Source: Hyalella azteca
Taxonomy: Eukaryota > Arthropoda > Malacostraca > Amphipoda > Hyalellidae
Direction: 5' to 3'
NCBI RefSeq assembly: GCF_000764305.2
Contig: NW_025933371.1
Span: 62,001-126,000, forward strand
Length of the DNA stretch: 64,000 bases
Shown: piece by piece, positions 11,277-23,740 of the stretch
Layout of the letters: each line of letters opens with the position of its first letter
Numbering within the stretch: position 1 is the first letter of the stretch
Position numbers and translations under genes: made by a program
The notes under the pieces: model-generated
Seen by the model: the letters and a program-made list of their open reading frames with translations, nothing else
The model's database searches: none
Told to the model about the DNA's origin: nothing

Positions 11277-14200
11277 GTGCTTCTTCCGGCTTACGAAACG
11301 AGCTGGTCCGCATTTTTCATCATCCATGGAATTAACTCCTGCTATCGGATATTTTTCTCGCTTACCCTTTACCAAGATGACGCTGCTCGTCGAAAGTCTT
11401 TCATCCAAATTTCTTTTTTTTCGATAATAATTTTCCTTCAAAATATTGGTCCATGGCTATCTTTGAACGTTGTAAAATAGTTTTTCTTTTATATTTTTTA
11501 TTTCGTTGTTGTGTCGGGCTGAGGTTTGTCTTCCAGAGGCGTCAAGGGGTGAACGCAATCGTGAAAAAAGTTATACGCCTTTACAGTCTTTGTTCCTTCG
11601 TTCGCACCCTGAACCTCAGGCTGCCTCCTCTGCAGCGCTGTGAACGGTTTACTCGACTTGGGTTACCAAGACGAATAAAGTTTCGCACGGTAACCGCAAC
11701 TGCGCTCAATCGTTACTCAGCTTAAGTTTCATTCATGGACGCTTTCCAGCGCTTCTATCGAGCATCGTTTCATTTTCAAGGTTCTCTTGCTGTGGTATAA
11801 TATTGCTATGATGTTAGGTTCTCTTTTTATTTAGGCGTACGTTTTAAAATCTTCAGCCTCATTTTTAGTCTACGTGAAAAGTATAGATAGTTTGTTTAGT
11901 TTAGATAGTTTGTATTTATTGTTTGCGTGCTTAAATCTGTTAGAAAAAAAGTACCATCCAATTGGCAATGTGCAGCATTTGTTTGTTTGATTTTCTCGCT
12001 CCAACGATAGAAATATATTTTCTTTATCAATATAAAAGAATGGCGCCGAAAGTTCTACGTTAGTCACCCGAGTTTGTGTGAAATAATTCATGATCGAGAT
12101 CTCAACTAAGAACGCTAATTATATAAAGGCTCAACTGGATTTATTTTCAAGTCCATGCCGAAGTACATGCACCCAAGAAGGTTTGTTATCACAATTTATT
12201 TTATCCTTGAATTTTTTTCTTTAACGATTCATCAACATGGAACTTATTATACAACGCTGAAAAACTATTAAATAATAAATTTTAACCTACTAATTCACGA
12301 AAAACTTTGCTAAAAATTCTATACACCAGATTTTTCACCCGTAATGGGCTCTCGCGATGGGTAGAAGTAAACACGTCCGTACCATAAAACTTTATTTCGT
12401 GCAAGACAGCGAATTCAAAGCTACAGAAGATGTAACCTCACACATGCAACACGAAACGATTGGCATCAATTTATTTGCATTCAAACTATTGTTTGATATC
12501 TAGGCTGCGGAAACCTGTGCTATATTATCACATCGTTTCAAAAAACTCTTCGCTATTAAATCCTAATTTCTGGGACGACTAATTTATAAGCAATGTAATG
12601 AATAATACACAGATAATTAAATAATTAAAGCAAATGAGTCTTAAATTCCAAAAGCAAAGAACAAGAAAATCGGCTGAGTTAAAAGTGCCACCTCACTCTT
12701 AGAAATAATGTATGTTGAAAGTATTGATAAATCTATCTATATCTTTTTATATACCAAAACGAAGCAAACAGCAGTCAATTTTTTTAAGTTTCAATGAGCT
12801 TGTTTTGCATTTGCACGAAAATTTTGTTAACAAATATGTGGAACAGATTTATTTGAAATCGTTAATATTAAAATAACTGCCATATATGTAAATCTCATCT
12901 AGAGAGAAATCAGTGATCCTTCAAATGACGTTTTTACAAACGGTAATGTGATAGATTGCTAAAGAATGTTCTTTACATGAAAATTAACTTGAATCAACAT
13001 GAAAATTATTGCCGCCTCGTGTTATCGATCAAACGCATTGGTAATTTCATGGCAAAAACGAGTGTAGTTTTAACGTTTATTTGAAAGAAGGCATGCGCAT
13101 TATCTTTCCTGGTACAAGATAATGTTGTAAAATTTTTAGCCTTAGCAGCGCTTCAAACAGGGCTGATTAAGAGCAATGATGACAGATGGACGCATTTGAA
13201 CGTCAGCTCGCTTAATTTAATTAGCTAAGCACTGCTTGCACACACAAACAAGCTTTAAAGAGTTATTGAATATAGGATTTTTAGTACAAGTAACATTTTT
13301 TTCTGTATTTCTTTAAGACTTGAAATGCAACCAAATCAAAGTGAAAGAGCACATTGAAATAGTAATTGTTCTGAATTCTTCAAAATATTTTACTATGTAT
13401 ATTCTTCCAAAAATAAAGCTCGAAAACCGTAATAAGGTGTCAAATCACCACTTGCACAGAAGCATGAATAATTTCTTCGACGATTCGCCTGTCTGTATTT
13501 GCAGGTGAATAGGAGATGAGGATGATGGTGAGTGAAGGCGGAGTACAGAAGCGTGGTAAGAGGCCAGCAAAGATGACATACCAGACAATGCATTTACAAG
13601 CACATAAGGACAAGCCACATGCAAACGCACTGCTGGTATGCGCCTGTGCCGTACTAAAGACCTGCGCCAATTTTCGTGTTTGATTTCGTGTCTCTAAACG
13701 CCGCTCGCTTCGTTTGTCTTCAACATGGAGCAGCCGTCTTGTGCGCTGAGGCTGCGAGTCTCGCGTGTCAGTTTAGTGTTGGGTTTGGGAAGGCAGTGAG
13801 GGAATGGTTTTTATGAAGTGAGTATTGTTGGATCTATGGCATGTGTTTTACTTGGTAAGCAAATTCGTCACCGTGTATAAAATTGAATGAAATATGAGCT
13901 ACTGTGTGTTTGTGTGAAAATTGCTTTTGTATGCATTTAAGGAAGAGAGAAAGAGTGTTTTATTATAAAGTGTAAACGAGATATCGTTATTGTAGAAGCA
14001 GTAGTGTGAGGACTTACGATGCAAAATGAACATGATTTCGAAAAATGAAATGTGAATCGCAAATCGGAAAATGGTGACAGAAGAAAAATTGACACAAAAT
14101 ACTGGTTACAATATAGTGAGACGAGATAGGTTACACGAGTGTTGAGGTTCAATACTATTTACAGTTTAATAATTTCGACGGACAGTGATTTTTTGTGTAA

Positions 14201-14397
14201 AAAGTACAGAAACACTTCTATCCAATCCAAACCTGAAAGTGAGCATAAATTTGGAAAATATCGTGTAAAAATAATTTGATAACGTGACTTATTTCAAATA
14301 ATTTGTGACATATTTTAAATAGTGGCGTGATGTAAATGATAATTAATCATTAACAATGAAATGATAACGGTATTTAGAATTTGGTTCGATGATTATA
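11277..14397. other. Gene-poor interval
   Basis: No recognisable gene. 13,690-13,830 is less AT-rich and contains TCAGTTTAGTG at 13768, which resembles an arthropod initiator. No TATA box is evident. The rest is featureless AT-rich sequence. Confidence 0.45.
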
Positions 14398-14460
14398 ATG
14401 ATTCCCAAGTTCAAAGAGGAAAATGGAAAAAACTTCAAGCCTGGAAAAAGATCGTCAATC
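14398..14460 (+). other. Possible first coding exon (21 codons), unrecognised
   Basis: ATG at 14398 opens a Lys-rich 21-codon frame (begins MIPKFKEENG) that ends exactly at a consensus donor GTAAGTAG at 14461. An initiator-like TCAGTTTAGTG lies 630 bp upstream. GTAAGT occurs by chance tens of times in a window of this size, and no downstream exon could be joined, so support is weak. Confidence 0.15.
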
Positions 14461-14954
14461 GTAAGTAGTCTCGGTCATATGAGAGATCTTGGTGACATTA
14501 TTTAAAATTTCGTCGTATTTTTGTCAGCCATACCATAAGTTATACGTTGAGCAATATAAATTTAAAGTCATTCAAGTTGTATTTGTCCGTTTAATTATTG
14601 TTTGTTCCGATTAATTTGCGTCGTGAACGGATTTTAAACCGGGCAAATTTAATTACCTAGCATATCCTCGACAATCCACTGCATTTCATTTTATTTAGAA
14701 TTTTTTTATTTATGTTATTATTTTGAAAGGGTAAAATAAAAATGGGGAATGAATGTCCAAAAAATGGAGGTTAAATTAGGGACGATTTCGATGCAACATG
14801 GCCTAATTTAACTAACGGAAGACTGCAGCGAGAGCAGAGGGCAGGTTCTAACTTTGAATGCACGGGCAGCAAGCGGCTGCATATTTTTTAATATATTTAC
14901 CAGACGAGAAAATTTGCTGCAGTGCACATTTTAGACAAAAGCACAGCTGCTCCC

Positions 14955-15150
14955 ATTCCCTGCAGAGACTGCAGCTGCTGTGAGTCTGCCGCAGAGACTG
15001 CAGCTGAGTCTGCCGCAGAGACTGTAACTATTGCATGTGTGCAGCAGAGACTTCAGCTATTGCATGTGTGCAGCTGAGACTTCAGCTATTACATGTGTGC
15101 AGCAGAGACTGCAGCTATTGCATGTGTGCTGCAGAAACTGCAGCTACTGC
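14955..15150. repeat. 29-bp CAG-rich minisatellite with degenerate left flank
   Basis: GCATGTGTGCAGCAGAGACT-type units begin at 15033, 15062, 15091 and 15120, spaced exactly 29 bp. Looser GCAGAGACTGCAGCTG copies extend left to ~14955. Many CTGCAG sites are present. Confidence 0.9.
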
Positions 15151-17530
15151 CAAGGATGCAATGCAACAACCGATGCCGAGAACTCCCTTGTTGCGACCAT
15201 TGCAGCCATTTTTGCTGCAGAATTAAAAGGTGCCACAGCTGCAAACACTGCAATGCCACAGCAAGTGCAGAGCGTTGCCTCAAAGACCGGCATAAAATAA
15301 GTCAAACATAAAATGATCACCGAGAAATTCACCTACAAATATCTTACCCTTAAATATTTGCGCGCAATTCATGCATACTTTTTCTCTGACATTTCAAGTA
15401 AATCAATTAATATGAACGGAAATTTTGTTGTGCTGTCAGTGAAAGAAATGAAAGCAAAAAGCAAATGTTAGAACCGCAAATTAGAAGAACATGAACGTAG
15501 AGTTATTGTACGTAATAATTTTCCCACGTTATAAATAACACTTCACAAGCACCGGGGCACCATTACGATGTTTCAAATAGTTCGTAAAAAGCTCGTTTTG
15601 TTGGAAGCATGATTACCATGCCACCCATAAACAATAAATTTGTCATTCTGTTCAAATAATGAACTACATCTGCACTTAGCAGAGATAAACATATTAAGGT
15701 GCAGAACAGCCTGAACAGGGTCAGGACGATCCACACAAGGGCAAACAAGGGCAAATAGTCCATCGCTTTTTGGAAAAAGTCATCCTCAATCCGCTGACTG
15801 TGTCATTAAGGATTAAAGAAACAGAAAGAAAAAAAGCCGCGATTATTGCAGAGGCGTGCAAGAGCCGCCGTCTTGAAGCCTTTGCTCTGCAGAAGCCCTG
15901 CAGCGACGTCCCTGCTGGTGGCGCGATCTGCAGCCCTCGACTGGTTGTATTCGAACATCCAGAACATGAAGCATGATTTGCTCGGATAATAACTGAACGC
16001 GTGTTGAATTGTAATGATGAAAATGAAATAAACACGTAGATAATTTGAGACATACATTTGTACGGCACAAACCGGCATTAATAGTCAATTAAAAGCTATG
16101 CCCTATTCTATAATTTGATTGCAATTCAAGCAGTGAAATGTAACGATAAAATCTAGAGATGTCAATAAATTAAAATTTTAAATCTCAATCCAAATACAAC
16201 CTACTATTACCAGCTCTAGAGGCAACTTGACTTCATTTCGCTCCCTCAATCAAAATTCTTACGCTATGAATGTCGTAATATTATTTCCAAAAGCACGATT
16301 TCCAGTAAGTTTACCGAATTTGCGCGAAACAGAGACACGGGCGGGGCCAAAGGCAGCGAAGAATACGCAGCGCGTTCACACCTCATTAACATGACAGAAC
16401 TGAACTTCCCAAGTCGCACAAGCGAAGCTCATAAAGAAGAAAGTATGAGTGAAGTTAGTGGGCCCGGCGCCCTGAGGCGCAGAGGATGTGTTGCACCTCT
16501 GGGACCTTTACTCTCTTTAGTCTCACATTTTCTTAGTCGGACGGGAGAACTTTGTTTCGGGAACCTCCAGCTATTAACCACTCACGGTGTTTTTTATCGA
16601 GTTGTTTAATGCACTCCTCATTGTTTCGCTTAATCTAGACATGAGGAATGAAAATAAATATAAAGTCGCTTTGAATGAATATAAAATGATTTTTTAATTA
16701 AATAAGTTAAGATCAAGCAGGACAGACAAGCGCGTAGCTCCAACTTGAGCTGAGCAGCACGCGCCGCCAGCGACGCCTTAAAAAGAGGGGAGACGCGTAG
16801 AGGGGAGGGGAGGATAATACGCCTTGTAGGAAATGAGGGGGCGAGGGCGGGGGCGGCAGGGAAGGCAGGCGTATTGCGTATGGCACTGCGGCAGACGCAA
16901 GGCGGTACGGGCAGAGGTAAAACTTGTCGTTTTCACCCGCTGCACTAACTCAATGAAATTACGAGGTGATCAATATCCGCCATTCCATAATATTGGACTA
17001 ACAAGCTACATTTTTGCAAGCAAATTTCATAATTTATTTGATGGCCCGAATAAGAATTCAGTGTTCTAAAGAAGTATTTAAACTATCATCTCATCTTGTA
17101 AAAAACGGTGCTGAATTCTGCATGATTCCCCATTAAATAAGACGTTTTCTCAAATCTTCGAATGTTATTCAAATAAAGTACACATTTTGCTAATTTAATA
17201 AGAATGAATGAGAAGCGATGGGGAGCGATGTCTCGCAAGGCTAAATTAACTGCGAGGTCAGTGGAGGCAAATGCGGAACATTCGCGGCATGCGGCAGCTC
17301 CTCGGCCGGGAATGTCAGGTGAAATGGGGAGGCGCTGAGGGAAGAGCGGCGAGGGGATCAGGGGAATCTTGAAATTTTCTAATAATACGACACAGCATAA
17401 ATCCCTTCAGTGACAATGCTGATAGAGGAGGCAATAATGTTGTCCAAAATAAGATTTAGGGGATGAGCAGGTGTACTTGTAGGATGGAGGTAATGAAGGG
17501 AGGCTGCAGTGCGGCATTTGCTGGTCATAA
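15151..17530. other. Gene-poor interval with GC-rich patches
   Basis: TGC-rich stretches at 15151-15290 and 15840-15945. A GC-rich, CpG-bearing patch at 16740-16920 contains a purine run GAGGGGAGGGGAGG and could be regulatory. Another GC-rich patch lies at 17215-17360. No recognisable gene. Confidence 0.4.
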
Positions 17531-17531
17531 C

Positions 17532-17663
17532 AAAGGAAGCGGCCACTTCTGTTGCTGCTGTACATCATGAGAGGCCAGTANAAGGGAAGCGGCCACTTCT
17601 GTTGCTGCTGTACATTATGAGAGGCCAGTAATTAATTGCTGCTGTACATTATGAGAGGCCAGT
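17532..17663. repeat. 49-bp duplication across a single N, plus partial third copy
   Basis: 17532-17580 (GGCCACTTCTGTTGCTGCTG core) is repeated at 17582-17630, separated only by N at 17581. A shorter third copy (TTGCTGCTGTACATTATGAG) follows at ~17636-17662. The N again marks an unmerged contig join, here within a short tandem array. Confidence 0.85.
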
Positions 17664-20600
17664 GATTGTACAGTAATCTTATGCTGTTGGGATCACCCTA
17701 GAGTAATATCCCATGGTGACTTCAATCAAATTTTCGTGCATTGTTCAGTAACATAATTTTTTCTAAATGTCCTAATCGGAATAAATTTTACTAATAATTC
17801 AATTAATTTTAAACCCAATCGTGGAAATAATTCCAAGGTAGTGGAACGGAAAATTTGCGCAGATCGATAATAAAATGATGTACACTAAATGCAAAGTATG
17901 AACCATAAACATCAATATTACGATGTATAGCTAGCGCAGTTCATTTAGTTTTCATTGACCTCCACGCACGATCTTACTCATACGTGGATTAATCGTCACG
18001 CGGTATCATCCTGCAGTTGCGGACAACGAGCGATAAAGCATCGCTAGTACGGCAGGGTGCAGCATGGATGCGGTGAACTCTGGACTGCAAAGTTTTGTGT
18101 AGAGCGGCTAGTTTTGAGCGCAGTCTTGTACAGAAGACGATCGATGAGCGCCACAGGCGCACTCCCTTGCAAATCCCGACTGTTGCTGCAGTGAGCCGCA
18201 CAGTGCGATAGACACGTACCCTAGGGCGGTTCACAGTGAGACGTGAACGAAGTTTAATGTGAGACGAGACGCTGGTTCTGCAGCAAAAGAAGGAGCTGTT
18301 GTGTCTCTGGTGAGACGCAGTCTTTCATGCTCGTTGTTGAGCCCACGATTTTTGATTCAAGGCGAAAATTGAGGATTTGCAGTGAAGCAAAATTAATCTT
18401 TGGTGATACCATTAAGTTAGAAATAAACAATGATGTTAGAGAACGGAACGATATGAAGCTCGTGTAATATGTAACAGCCTTTTGATCAGAACAAAATATG
18501 GTGACAACTTTAATAATGCTCATCTTAATAATGCTTGGCAAGGTATATGGATTCAACTCGCTTCCCAGAAACGTTACGTAACTATACCTAATTTCGAATA
18601 AGAAATGTTAAAAAACATTTTTAAACTTAAATAGGGATTTTTGATATAAACAACGCAACTCGTAGCTGTCAGGTCAATGAACTCTGACGAGCATTTAAAA
18701 GGTCCAGTAAAAAACATTTACTGCATGAATTGGCCGCAACCGCTGCTGGAGTTGAACATTGAGGCCACGTATGATGATAGGAAAACGCAGTCAAGGCATG
18801 GATGAACAGGATCCCAGCACGGAGTAAAATTGTTGTTTACCGATGTTGAACATGTAATTATATTCTTTTCACAATTTTCATTAATGAGAGCAATAAAATT
18901 CATAAACCATGCATTAATGATTCAGACTAAGATATTATCAAGTACGACAAGACGAGAGCAGAAGAGAGGCCACAGAACAACAGCTGCTGATGACTATAGA
19001 CTGGCTGACAAGAAGAAGCGTCTAGTCTGTAGCGTTCGTGACAGCTGACCTATGAAGCAGCAACAGACGCCAGCCGTTGAGGGGGATTTTAGTCTCAGTG
19101 GGCAATAATCTGGCAATTTATCAACATAAATAAGAGACAATAGAGAACTGTTTACTCAACACTCTGAATTTATGACTTAATGACAGAAATTGTAAATTTA
19201 AAGTCGTATTGGTACTGAGAGGTTAAACATAATAATAACAACGACAGGTTTCATCTAGAAACCTGAGTTAAAGCCTCATATGAAATTAAATAGAACCACT
19301 AATGTCCGGACTGAGTTAACGTTCATTTATTATGAGTATATACTCTCTCAGCGAGATATTAATTAAGTTGTTCGAATCTCGGTAACGCTGCTTCTGAAAT
19401 AAAAATTAAAATTCATATTCAAAAGCCAATTGCGGTATAAGGTTCTAGGGTAAAGATAAAAGGTCGTACCTAAGCTATTTTTATGTTAAGAAAAGAATGG
19501 TGCACGTGTCAATACAGCAGGTATAGAGACAGGTAACAACTGAGACCAGGCAGCCTAGAGGTCTGATGCAGCTGAGCGTGATGCTCTCAGCGTCGCATCC
19601 TCTGAATAAGAAATGGAAGTTGTCGCTAGACCCTCCGGTGCCTTCATAAAACCTGATGAGATAAGGCCTGGAGGCAGCAGCGCACTGCTGTGGCCCGCAT
19701 TGCCATAAGATATGCCAGTGCTTCTAATTAAAAAATTGAGTCACCCCTAAATAATGTCAGTCGTCAGTGGCATCAAAATACCGACATGGGAGAGCTTGAC
19801 ATTTTTGCCGCACCGTCCTCAGTCACGAAGAAACTGGAAGATTTTTCAGTCTGAAAAGCATGTAAAATCTAAAAAAAAATATAAATCAAATCGTAAATTT
19901 TGTGTAAAGCGCCAATTCAGGCTATCAAATAACGAGCAAATAATGTTATTATTTTCAATTATGAAACATATAATTATAAGGTCGGAAACGTTTCTAATTA
20001 AAATGTTGGTCATGCGAATTTTTTAGTTTATGAAGATAATGAGCCATCATGAGCGAGAAAAGCTCACAATGATCGAGCGCAAGAAGCCTGAGGCTGATAA
20101 GGACGGCAGTTAACGGCTCGCGTACTCTGAAGAAATGCACGGAAGAAGTTAGTCCCCCGGCAGAGCCTCTTAATAAAACCTTCGCCGCAAACAAAAATGT
20201 CACGCGAGTCAACACGCACGGCGATACGCCCGATAACCTGCCCTGCTGAACCGCCTTGTTTGTTGGTATTAATCGACTTAGTGTTTGCCGATCGTTGGCG
20301 GGGAGAAATTCGTCGTTAACTGGACATGATGAAAGTGATTCACTCAAGATTGAAAAAAACTATGTTGCTAAAAAAAAACTATGTTGATTCAGACATAGTT
20401 TCTCTAATTTCTTAGGTTTCCATTACAACTCAAAAAAACACTAAAAAAATTCCTGTGATGAGCAAATCGGATTCTAAGCCAGTGCAATTGCGTTTCCGTA
20501 AGTTCGAAGTAAAACCAAATTTGTTAATGAGAAGTATCGTGGCCGGTTAAAGTATAAAAATACGAAAATAACCCAAGTTTGCTGCCTCAATCACTTATAT

Positions 20601-23133
20601 GAAATTTAATTTTGTCAGTTGATATAGAGCGGGTTGCTGCCACGGGTGCGCAACATTTGCTGCGTGGGTCGGCATTGCAGCAGCTGCACTGCGGACTTAA
20701 GCTAACTCGGGGAGTTCGCATTGTGCCGCATTTTTGGAGCGCCCCAAACATTCTTTCCTTGAGCTTGGCGACAGGAGCAAAGCCTCTGACCAATTCTGCT
20801 CCAATTACCCTAAGACTGCGGCTGCAAACACTGCCACAGCGTCAGTGCATCAGCCCGTATACATGAGAGCAGCGCGAGGCCGCTTAATTCGACCCCATAG
20901 CACGAGATGTCGAATTCTTAAGTGGAACCTAGAGCGTCGGTAAATACTTTCGTGAGGAATTTAAATGGGTGTGTTTTCACATTAAATCCTGATCAATGGC
21001 TGAAATCATTCATTGAAGGGAATTCCTTCATTGAATGGAAATCATTCATTGAAGGAAAATCATTGACACCTTTCGTACACTTTAAATTAATAGGTTCGGA
21101 TAACCAGAAACGAAATAGAATACTGCCCATCATTAACTGATAGATTTCGATCGACAGAAAAAATATAGGCAAATTTTTAGGTACGGAACAAAACGAGTTT
21201 CTTATTTACTTGCGCATGGATATTTTACCGTCGTTAGCAGTGCCGATACAAGCCTTAGCGTTCCTGATAAGTAAGAGGAAGTTCTCAGAGTAGCCGGCGG
21301 CTCGCTTATCGTATTTCATCAGAAGATCGCAAGCCACGAGATCAGCGGCGCCGGCAGGTGTTATGCGTTACCATGACAACCTGACACATCATAACAAACA
21401 TAGTGGCGCTCAGGACCGCGGGTGACGTTTGCATTGAAGAACCAAATTTAACGGGATTTTTTAATAGTTTAGGTATTGGATTTTAAATATTGAACAATAT
21501 TCAACTGAACGTGTTAACCTGGCGGGAACGGAAAACAGCATCGTGGCAAACAAAAAATTCTAGAACGGCAAACTATGCATGATGCACGCGAAGCTTAATT
21601 TCCAAATTTCCAAAAGTGTGTTCATTGGTTTTTAAATGGTTGCGCAATGTACACCTTCATATTATCTTGGAAGTATAATAAATAAAAATAATTGATTAGA
21701 CACAACAACGTGTTCCGTGAGTCTGCTGACGATTTCTTACTTCGTTTAGACTTTAGAGGAACCTGTTGGGGGTTACAGACAAATGCTCAAGATTCCTCTC
21801 TTGATTGTTGCTAACGGAATTGGGATCGAATAACTTACAAGCTCCTTACTTAAAACGCCACTCGTCCAAATTTATGTTAACAAACTTTGCTTACGTGCAC
21901 CATTTCCCAATCAATTTATTTTACTGCGATGAATTACAAATTCGTTCATTAGGACAATATAGAACTGTGATAGTAGGGTTTTGCACTAGACATTATCATT
22001 ATTATTATTATATTTCTTCAACGCCGGCACTTCTATTCTATTACCTGATACTTATAAAACGTTTATATATTCAATACAGTAGGGGAAACAATTCCTCTAT
22101 ATTAAAACATTACGTCCGTGAAAAATTGTCAAAAAATTAGAATTTCAAATGATTTATATGTCATGTTATTTCAGAATTGATATGACATTTCAGAATTAAT
22201 TTCAATATGCTATGCTGTAATGACGAAAAACGTACACTGAATTTCGAGTGGGAAATCGTTGACACCGATCGCGTTGAGTCACGAAACTTGGAGTGACGCC
22301 AGCCGTGCAACGCAGACCTCAAACTTCAAGCTCTTCAGCAGCAATTTAAACTTAAGTTCAAATCAATTGAATAGAAGACAAAAATTGTTTGTAGATTCGA
22401 TACCGCACATTTAAGAGGTGAGAAATTATGTACAATGAAATAAAAATTCAGATTTATTCGAGTCATTGCAAATTTAAAAGATTGATCCGAACTCATTTAA
22501 ATATCATTTTAATCGCACCAAGTCTAACAATTGATACAATTAAATGAAATCATTTTCAACTTAATGTGCTCAACTTGACTGAAGATGCGTAGGGTATTGT
22601 GGAATTTTATAAAAAAATTGCCTCAATTGAATTCTTGATTTTTGATATCAAAAAGAACGTGGTATCCAATAAGAATCTCTGCCAAAAGTATCACCTCGTA
22701 CGGGAATGAGAATACGCCTCGTAATTTGCCAGGATATTCACGAATACAAGTTGTAGAAAATTGTACACTCAAATATACAAAGTTTAAACAAATAGAGGTG
22801 CAAACTAGAACTTCAACAATCAGTGATGTCGGCTGCGACGCACGAGCGCGCCGCGTGTCGCGTTTAGCGAGTTTGCGCGTCTACAATAACTTTAATAAAA
22901 TCAATAAATTCACTCCGTTAAAAAATTAGAAGCTTTTACTGGTGCTTTATATACGTGGGATATGCTCTTTATATAAACTTTTATTCTTAGTAATTGAATC
23001 TATTTGGAAGATAAAATACCTTAACGTAAAAAAATAAATACAATTTATTGAACCCTCGATAAGAATAGCTATTTTAGGTCATATTGCAAGTTTGGTTTTA
23101 TAATCAATGCCAATGTAAAACATCAACGGTAGA
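17664..23133. other. Gene-poor interval
   Basis: No supported gene. Seen: a GC-richer patch at 17990-18330 with accidental frames on both strands; a TGC-rich island at 20620-20870; a short repeat of ATCATTCATTGAAGG at 21003-21066; and a repeated ATATGACATTTCAGAATT near 22155-22200. Confidence 0.45.
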
Positions 23134-23388
23134 TTGTTGCCTAAGCAGCGCGGAAGACACTTGGCTTTCAGCTGCACTCGATACCTCAGCAAGAATCTCC
23201 CGGGCATAAAAAGAACACTCACGAGTAATCGGTCGCGACCACTGCAAGATCGCGTTTATTTGTTAATTTTCTTCAATTTCGTCTACAGAATTTGGCACGA
23301 GAAGGAAGTCCGAGCGCAGATAGCGCTGCTTGAGACCCAGTCTAGAAACAGACGGCGTTGCCACATAACTGCCACGGCGCCTTGTTAG
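23134..23388 (+). other. Possible terminal coding exon, unrecognised
   Basis: A strong acceptor, a T-rich tract ending CTACAG at ~23287, is followed by an open frame with GC-rich third positions reading IWHEKEVRAQIALLETQSRN and then RRRC; the stop is at 23386-23388. The frame is also open leftward to 23134 through the T-rich tract, where it reads as a hydrophobic segment. AATAAA lies 100 bp after the stop (23489-23494). This is the best-looking plus-strand exon candidate in the gap, but no family is recognised and no partner exon was found. Confidence 0.25.
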
Positions 23389-23488
23389 CACTTGCCACAG
23401 AGCCACTCGCAGCTCTCAAAGCTTGCCACGCCACACAATCATTTACGCCCACATTTACTGCCACAATATTACTGCCATTAGTCATTGC

Positions 23489-23740
23489 AATAAAACTAAG
23501 CTTTTTATATTGTGACGCCACTTGTCCTTTCACAAAAGCTAAGCCTTTATATTATAAGTATACAATCACTAAAGAGACATTAAAACTAAGCTTTTTATGT
23601 TTTAACGCCTTTAGCTGATGTGCTAAACTTAACGGTTTTATTTTGGCTCGCTATGATTCGATGCACTAAAATGAAATCTTTTACATTATTATGCCATTAA
23701 CAGAAACACTAGACCTGAGCCTTTCATTGATCAACGCGTG
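23489..23740. repeat. Degenerate ~44-bp tandem repeat, about six units
   Basis: Units of the type (CACT)AAAACTAAGCTTTTTAT...ACGCC start near 23489, 23532, 23580, 23624, 23668 and 23711 (spacing 43-48 bp). Similarity decays rightward. Looser TGCCAC-containing copies may extend left to ~23400. Confidence 0.65.

Noticed and set aside
10758..11313. Several 60-122-codon frames on both strands
   Set aside because: By-products of the 82- and 96-bp arrays; different frames give related peptides.
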